From contig JAAOMT010000703.1 of the NCBI GenBank assembly GCA_016748015.1, positions 302,550-366,549 on the forward strand: 64,000 nucleotides of DNA, read 5' to 3'. The notes beneath the pieces were generated by a model that saw only the letters and a list, made by a program, of their open reading frames with translations, did no database searches and had not been told where the DNA came from. The translations under genes and the position numbers were made by a program. Below are positions 57,478 to 64,000 of this stretch, in pieces. Each line of letters opens with the position of its first letter. The stretch's first letter is position 1. Source of the DNA: Geosiphon pyriformis. Its lineage: Eukaryota; Glomeromycota; Glomeromycetes; Archaeosporales; Geosiphonaceae.

Positions 57478-59200
57478 TCATTTGTATATTGTTTGTAATG
57501 TAATATTGACATATCTACAAAGTTGTGGAAAGTCTGGAATGGGGTTTGGTGGTTGATCTTCTATTTCAGTGTTTAAGTATCCAATGATGATTCTGGCTGG
57601 TATTACTATGACATTTCCTGTGTTGTTGTAGATGGGAATTTTAATGTGGCTGTAATCTTTAGCTGGTATGTGGAGATTGATGAGTTCAACTTCTCCTGAT
57701 TCACAAAGACTGGCTTCTGCTTCAAAAATTTGTGCTTGGTCTTTTTTCTTCCTTTCTATTGCTAACATATACTGGTTATATGGTAGAATGGAAATAGCTT
57801 GACTGGTTGAGATAATTTCTCCTTGGCCAACAATTTTTTCCTTTGCCATATTAACTGGTACATCTATTCTACCTGTTGATCCGAATCCCTGTATTCCTCT
57901 CGCTGTTATTTCTAATTCCTCTCTTTTTCCCACTGATACTAACTGAGCTACTCTAACCAGAAACAGGAATATTGCCTGTGCTATCTTTTTGTTGAGCTCT
58001 ATTATATAGGCCTTTTCTGAGTCATTTTGTAGCATAGCAATGATATTTCCTACATATCCTGTGTCAATTATTCCTCCTCTTATATTAATCCCTCTTTTTG
58101 CTAAACTACTCCTAGAAGCTAATTGAATCATTGTTGTTGCCGGAATTTCTAGTGTTACTTTCAAATCAATGCAGGTGCATGGATGTGGTTCCAATTTGAT
58201 GGCCTCTTTTCTTGAATACCTCAGATCAAACTCTGTATCAGTATCATGTGCATGTTCTGGCATAATCCCTTCTCCATTGTTACTATACCATTTCAACTCT
58301 TGTTCCTTGGAGAGATCTGGTAGTACAATGTATTGTTCATAGTTTAAATTGGAGTTTGAATTTGAGTTTGAATCATCTTTGTTGTCATTGCCATTTTGAA
58401 TGGAGCTGGAACCAGTGTTTTTGTTGTTGTCGTCAAAGTCTGAATTGCGATTGATCAGTGATTCTGATTCTGATGCACAGCTGCTGATTGGTTCTTCTTC
58501 TTCAGGTATCATGTAGATTATGCATGGTGGTGGATTGTAAATGAGGTCACAATTGTCACAATATTCAAAGTCATTGGGAATTAAACAATAGCAACACAGT
58601 CTTGTATTTAACTGTGCTAGCCATTGTTCTTGCTCTTTTCTAGTGGGTGCCAAGTTTTGGTAGTGTTCATAGAACTCTTCTGGTTTCAGAAAATTTATGA
58701 CTGGCTCTGTGTTCCAGTCAAGCTCGATGGGTTCTGGTGGGTTGTTTTTAATTGTCCTGATTTCTTTTGGTGATGCGCCTTCAATTTTGGCGATTGCCAT
58801 CTGCCATAATTCATTATCATTGTGTGGACAACTGTCCAATCACTGTACAGCTCTTCTCCAGGCGGCTTCTATGGGTGTTCTTTTCTTGACCCAGTCGCTG
58901 ATAAGAATTGTGTATTGGCAGGACATGTCACATGTTTCTCCTCTCCCTGGAATGTCATTCCACATTCCTTCATTGAGGAGAGTTTCTCCACAGGCTATAT
59001 ATGGTGTATTATCCCATTTTCTCACTTGTTTTGGTCTTCCAAAATGTTCAACATGGCATGCGCAGCAATAAAACTTGGTTGCCATCTGATATTCTTCATT
59101 ATTGCCACAGCATGCGCTCATTGATGACAATTTCTTGCCACAATTAACGCATATCAGTTTGGGTCAGTAATAGGTCAATGATTGTTGTTGACCATAGGTG
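57478..59200 (-). pseudogene. Element E zinc module plus dUTPase
   Basis: Zinc module I at 59130-58840 (ACCGN, FYCCACHVEHFG, YIACGETL, CDMSCQYTI), ending at a TGA where A has Gln after RRAVQ. A 453-residue stretch (58839-57478) follows with zinc module II (RLCCYCLIP, YCDNCDLIYNPPP), the Ser/Asn/Asp spacer and dUTPase: motif 2 ASRSSLAKRG, motif 3 GGIIDTGYVG, motif 4 NKKIAQAIFLF, motif 5 RGIQGFGSTG. In motif 1, TEFDL replaces the usual AGFDL-type sequence. Ends at TGA 57478-57480. Confidence 0.9.
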
Positions 59201-59457
59201 TATGGGATATAAGTGTTGTTGGCTTGAGTGTTTTTTTCCTCTCTCTCTTTCCCTTTTCTTCTTTCCACTTCCAACTTGATGGTTTTTCCTGTTCATTGTC
59301 AGTCCAGGTCAAATTGTCTGTTTCCCAGATCAGTTCCTCTTTTTGCTTTTTCTTAGGGTTGTTGTTTCATAAGAGTATCAGTGGTAGTTTGTTGTGGTCG
59401 GCATCACCCCAGGAGACTTGGTAAGCTTCTCAGGTAGGTTTTTTTTTCTCCTCCTCC

Positions 59458-60040
59458 AGTTCGATCAATAGTTTCTCTTTTGGAGGAGTCTTGAAATGGC
59501 CACACGTGGCCAGTACACGTATGTGTTGGCCCTAATATGTTAGCTGGAGTTTCTGAGTGTTCCAGTTTAACGTCGCATTGATTTTAGATAGCCAGTCATT
59601 ATCAACTAAAGCTTGGTATTGAGTGGTTTCCATCACTAGAACTTTAATGGGAGTCATGATGCCATTAACTTCAAAAGAGAAGTCATTAATTTTGCCGATT
59701 AGAGTTTTGGTTGCTTCATCGGCTGTGATGATTCTGGCACTGACAGCTCAATCAACTCAGTAACCTAATTGATCCATGAGTTGTCGTGTGATGATGCTGC
59801 CTGCTGAACCGCTGTCAAAGATCAATTTGATGGATTGTCCCTCGACTTTGGCATCAGTATACATTGCGGTAATTGGTTTGGCTTCAAGAGCAGCTTCACT
59901 AAATAATGGCATTGCAGTTGTTTTCTCAAATTCAAATGGGAATATAGCAGCCAAAGACTCATCTTCAGTAATGGTAGCAGGTGAGATATTACTGGTAAGT
60001 GGTTGTTTTTGGGCAAATGCTGGGTTATTGGTTGAGACAT
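59458..60040 (-). pseudogene. Element E aspartic protease
   Basis: LIFDSGSAGSIITRQLMDQL has the catalytic DSG; two TGAs follow directly (59757-59759 and nine bases on), then the second half of the domain to LVDNDWLSKINATLNW. The junction CGHFKTPPKEKLLIEL reads straight into the linker, which is how the single-ORF arrangement is inferred. Confidence 0.85.
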
Positions 60041-62201
60041 CTTCTGGGGTGACCAGGAGACTTAAATAGTTCTGAGAATTCGGGTTCTGGAGTTGACCGG
60101 CACCTAAATTCCACTGGCATAATCCAGATAGTTGCTGTAAAAAACTGGGGATTGGTTGATAGACTACCATTGTCAATCTTCAGCTCTGTTGAGTCATTCT
60201 CGGTCTTTGGGTTCTGTTGGGTGGTAAGCTTTGAGATGGTGTTTAGATTTGTTGGGGTTGATAGATTATTTGTGACTGTGGTTGTTGATAAATTACTTGT
60301 GGCTGCGGTTGATAGATTGGAGCTTGATACACCAGAGACTGATAGACTAATGACTGCATCACTGGTAAATAAGTGGGTTGGTTTTGATTTGGGTACTGAT
60401 TTGGAGTTTGGAACTGGTAATCAGGGTTTTGATATTGATTTCCCAATTGTTGGTTATTTAAATGCTAGTGATAGTCAATTTGAATATGTGTTTCCTGTTG
60501 CCACTGTTGATTGGTCGATGAAAATGGACGTGGTTGATTTTGTGCATGATTAGAGTTTCTTTGTTTATTGCGTCATTGTGGAGGCTGATAAATGGTGTGA
60601 TTGTCAGCTAAATATCCTTCCAATCTCTTATTAATTGATTCACTGAACTTCTCCAATTTGGAATTCAATTCAGATGATCCATTCATTACTAGATTAACAG
60701 CTTGGACATGATTAGCCTCTGACTCAATGGATTCAAAATCTCTAGTGTGTGTGACTACATCTTGAAGAGTGCCTGGATGCAACGGATGTACATGTTGCAA
60801 GATACTGCTGCGCAGGCCACAGATAAACTGGTTGAGTATCTGTGGTGCTGTGAAATAGTTGGTGTCAATTGCTTGAATTTGGTGCAGGTTTCAATGGAAG
60901 CATCCCAGATACGTGGTGACTGCTTCAGTTTCTTCTTGTTTCATAGTGGTGAATGTATTGACTAGGCGATTGATGCTGTTATTGTTGCTAAAGTATCTTA
61001 GGAATTCTACTTTGAAGATATTGAAATCTTGTGGTTTATTAACCAAGCTCTGATACCATGAATCAGCGGTATCCTTGAGAAAGTAGGGAATGGCTTGCAT
61101 TGCTTGGGCGTCATTCCATCCATTGACTGTAATGGTCTTTTCTATATCATTCAGCTATACTTGAGTGTCATTCTCTTTGCCAGTAAAGTTGTCCAGTTTT
61201 GCGATTGGTGCATAGGCCATTGGATCTAAGTTAGGTAGTTGTGGTGGCTATTGAAGCAGTTGTTGTTGTACTGGTTGTTGGAGTGGTAGTTGAAGTGGCT
61301 GCTGTATGGGTTCGGCTATGGGATTAATTGGCAGTTGATTGATGACAATTACTGGAGATAAGTTTTGCTGATTAATTAATTCGGGGTTTGGATTGTTCTG
61401 CCTTTGATGATTCAGAGTTTCGATTTCTGAATTTTCTAGATTTAGATTTTGCTAAGTTTGAAAATTCGGGGTTTCAACTTCTGGGTTTTCAATGATCGGG
61501 TGCTGGTAAGTAAATTCTTGATTCTCTGATTCTTCTTCCTCTTTTTTTGATTCTGCTGCTTCCCATGGATCAGAGATTCCAAAATCTGGTGGAGACGGTG
61601 GTGATCGAAGTCCTAATAGAGTTGATGATCATGAATTAAATCCCTCAAAGTATTCACCATATAGTCTTAATAATTCTGTTTTTCTTTGTCTACTTTGGAA
61701 TGGGAATTGTCCAAATGCTGATGTCACAGTTGATGGGAATGCGTCTGTTGATGATATGTTGATGGCACTTCCAGATGTATAGTGGTAGGATGGGTTACTT
61801 GAAGATTCAATTCTGTTTTTCTTCTAAGTAGGCGGCTGTATTTTTCTGGGTGTTATTGCTGGTGTTTGTAATTTTTCCTTGCCTTTACTAGTGTATGTAA
61901 TTGGATATCTTTGTTGAATGTGATGTTCAATTTCTTTGTTGATTTCAGTGATAATGGATGTGAAATTATAATTTGTTGGTAGGTTGGTGTTTTGAATTAA
62001 TTCTCTATAGAAAGTTTCTCTTGCTGATTCAGTATTCACTGGTGTTCCTAATAAAGAGGAAATCTTTTTGTTGACATAAAAATTGAAGGCTGATTTGGCA
62101 AATATATGATTGTGGTTTAATTCCAAGTATTGATAATAGTGTTAAAATAAGAATTTTGTGAATCCTAAATGGTTTGCTCCTATATTTTCTGATTCTGCCA
62201 C
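60041..62201 (-). pseudogene. Element E gag
   Basis: GTG at 62201 (VAESEN), no ATG in the N-terminal domain. Gag core 61100-60891 (FLKDTADSWYQSL, FLRYFSNNNSINRL) and 60800-60573. The zinc knuckle near 60.49 kb has lost 30 bases relative to A, removing the first two Cys, and the last Cys reads Tyr. A Gln/Tyr/Pro repeat region follows (60446-60243). Codon 61605-61607 is CGA where A has TGA and B has CAA. Confidence 0.85.
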
Positions 62202-62263
62202 TTTTGATTTGGTGTTGTCGGTGCTGGTTCTCTGTAGGATTATACCTCACAAGGAGCACCAAA

Positions 62264-63133
62264 TGTTACAGATGATTATTTCTGCTATTGAATTAAATAA
62301 CAAACCTATAACTTGGTGCTCAAAAGCTACTTCTGTTAATGAGGTTCTACAAGTGTTGTATTTAAAGGTTTTGGTTGAGTCCTTTATATAATGGACAGAG
62401 ATTCAGCAGTAATGATAGTAGTTTTCCTGAAGTCGCAATTATGTCCAATTTCTTTCTCAGCTTGGTGGCCGGATTTATTCTAGCAGTTGTGCCCTTCTGG
62501 TAAGCTATCTGTTAATATATATAATTCTACCCTTATTTCTGGGTCTTTTACCAGGCTATCCTTGATGTCAATAACTTAGCACTTAATCTTTTAATCAATT
62601 AGTATACAACAACAAAACAACATGAAGAAAGAAAAGAAAAGAAAGAAAGAAAATAAGCCAAGGCAATTTGTAAATTAGTATCCCATCAATAGCTGTGATC
62701 AAGAGCTATTGTTCCAGTGTGGTTAAGTATCAATTACTATCAACATGAAGTGTTGATAGTAAGGAGTAGATTGAGATATGAAATAATTATTTATTTGATG
62801 ATTGTGTTTCTGGGCTAAGAATTCTGTCGTATTGATTCTGTTTTTTCTGTTTCTAATACTACTGCTATATATACATAATTAAGATTCCTCAATTCCTCGA
62901 TTCTTCACAACAGGAATCCTGGAATTCCTGGAATCTTGGAATTCCTGGAATTTCGTGATTCCTATGAGAGGAATCCTGGAATTTTGGAATCCTACAATTT
63001 CTTGTTGGGGAATCCTAAAATTCCTGGAATCCTGCAATTCCTAAGAGGAATCTTGGAATTTCACATTTACTATGCCTACTTCTGATTGGCTAATAATCAT
63101 GCTAATATATTTCCTATATTTTTATGAGTAACA
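62264..63133 (-). repeat. Element E 5' LTR
   Basis: 870 bases, 21 longer than its partner, partly through extra GGAATTCC-array units at about 62915-63062. PBS at 62245-62261. Confidence 0.92.
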
Positions 63134-63137
63134 TTGT

Positions 63138-64000
63138 AAATTACACAGTAGTATTCTGCAATGCATATATCCAATGCATCCAGCTGACCTGCAAGCAGCC
63201 ATCACAAATGCCAGAGATTTCGAGACAGCCAAATTAGAAGCTAACCATACCCAAGCTGTAAATCTAGTAATGAATGAATCATCTGAATTGAATTCCAAAT
63301 TAAAACAATTCAGTGATTCCATTAACCAGAAGCTTGAAGGGTACTTAGCTGACAATTGTGCAATTTATTAGCCATTCCAATGACACAATAACTTTGGAAC
63401 TACAAATTACCTACAAAATCAGTTATGTCTCTTACCATTATTCAATTAACTGTGGCAACAAGAAACACATGTTTGCCACTATTGTGGTAAACAAAGCCAC
63501 TTACAGTTTGAATGCCATAAACAGCTAAATAAACAAAAATCAGGCCATTAGTATCAAAACTCTAATTACTGACTATAAACTTAGAATTACATCAGTAATC
63601 AATTACCAGAACTGTATCAACTGATTTACCTACTTATGACACAACAGCCAATCTATTAAGCACCAGTCTATCAACCAACAACACCAGTAATTTATCAACT
63701 GCAGTCACAACTTATCTATCAGTCACAGTCTCAAGTAATCTATCAACCCCAAATTCAAACACTGCCTCAAAACTTACCTCAAAACAGAACCCAAAGGCCA
63801 AGACTGACACAACAGAGCTGGAGTTTGTTAATGGTAATACATCAACTGATCCCCAGTTCTTCAAACCAGTCATTAGGATCTTGACAATGGAATTTGAGCA
63901 CTGGGTACACTCAAAACCCGAATGCCCAACAGTATTTAAGTCTTCTGGTTACCCCAGAAGATGCCTTATCCAACAACCAAGAACCCAAACAGAAGCAGCC
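63138..64000 (+). pseudogene. Element D gag, second part
   Basis: Resumes after element E. LHSSILQC, then MHPADLQAAITNARDFETAK and a helical segment to about 63371; a CCHC knuckle CHYCGKQSHLQFEC at about 63475-63517 is intact; a Tyr/Gln/Pro repeat region (YQP-, IYQ-rich) follows; then LSLLVTPEDA, the region just before the protease in relatives. Several stops. Continues past the window edge. Confidence 0.8.

Larger units (their letters stand above)
53047..63133 (-). mobile_element. Element E: dUTPase-bearing Ty3-like retrotransposon inside element D
   Basis: 10087 bases, minus orientation, flanked by a perfect TTGT duplication (53043-53046 and 63134-63137). Same order of domains as A and closest to A in LTR and coding sequence. 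Stops, a frameshift in the linker near 59200-59250 and one between RNase H and integrase disable it. The gag zinc knuckle carries a 30-base deletion. Confidence 0.93.
50799..64000 (+). mobile_element. Element D: plus-oriented relative of B, interrupted by element E, runs off the window
   Basis: Starts with a 5' LTR at 50799 (left flank ACAT), PBS 51681-51697 and gag. Gag is interrupted at 53046 by element E and resumes at 63138, still coding at base 64000. Removing E and one TTGT copy restores the reading frame across the junction. The LTR groups with B and C. Confidence 0.88.

Noticed and set aside
14449-63133. RIP-type mutation (CpA to TpA)
   Set aside because: CAA-to-TAA and CAG-to-TAG changes exist, but CpG changes are also plain and TGG-to-TGA is not the CpA product. 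Dinucleotide counts are needed; I do not claim RIP.

Overview
The window looks like nuclear DNA from a filamentous fungus, most likely an arbuscular mycorrhizal fungus (Glomeromycotina). This is inferred from short GT-AG introns, very AT-rich intergenic DNA, and LINE and Ty3-like families that resemble those I know from Rhizophagus-type genomes. No RNA gene, CRISPR array or bacterial feature was seen. All alignments were made by eye, so element ends fixed by target-site duplications are exact, while ends of old remnants are approximate.

Layout. Positions 1-3069 hold the only two host genes, which converge: the 3' end of a CMR1/WDR76-like WD40 gene (+, three exons) and an intact single-exon gene (-) for a UBC-fold plus F-box protein with an RG-rich tail. 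From about 3.1 kb onward the window is a retrotransposon graveyard. 3.8-10.4 kb holds a dispersed ~280-bp repeat (two copies), a 5'-truncated LINE ORF2 tail and decayed LTR/gag pieces. Element O (10380-30393, -) is a very old Ty3-like element split by element A (14449-24629, -). A solo LTR follows (30785-31623), then element B (31764-41828, -), the short deletion derivative C (42709-45797, +), an old gag remnant O2 (47137-50690, +) interrupted by a LINE ORF1 copy (48070-50350, +), and element D (50799 to past the window end, +), whose gag is interrupted by element E (53047-63133, -).

The A/B/D/E family is a ~10-kb LTR retrotransposon with ~850-890-bp LTRs. It appears to encode one continuous polyprotein: gag with CCHC knuckle, aspartic protease, a cysteine-rich two-part zinc module, a complete dUTPase, RT, RNase H, integrase and a ~260-residue extension after the integrase. 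No copy here is intact. A is the best preserved, with one frameshift plus several stops. Damage is dominated by C:G to T:A transitions, and several stops trace to CpG-containing arginine codons.

Family traits worth attention are: 4-bp target duplications that all fit A-Y-R-N in element orientation; a primer-binding site complementary to sequence inside the LTR; a gag frame with no AUG in its first part in any copy; a variable GGAATTCC-type array in U3; and a protease - zinc module - dUTPase - RT order.
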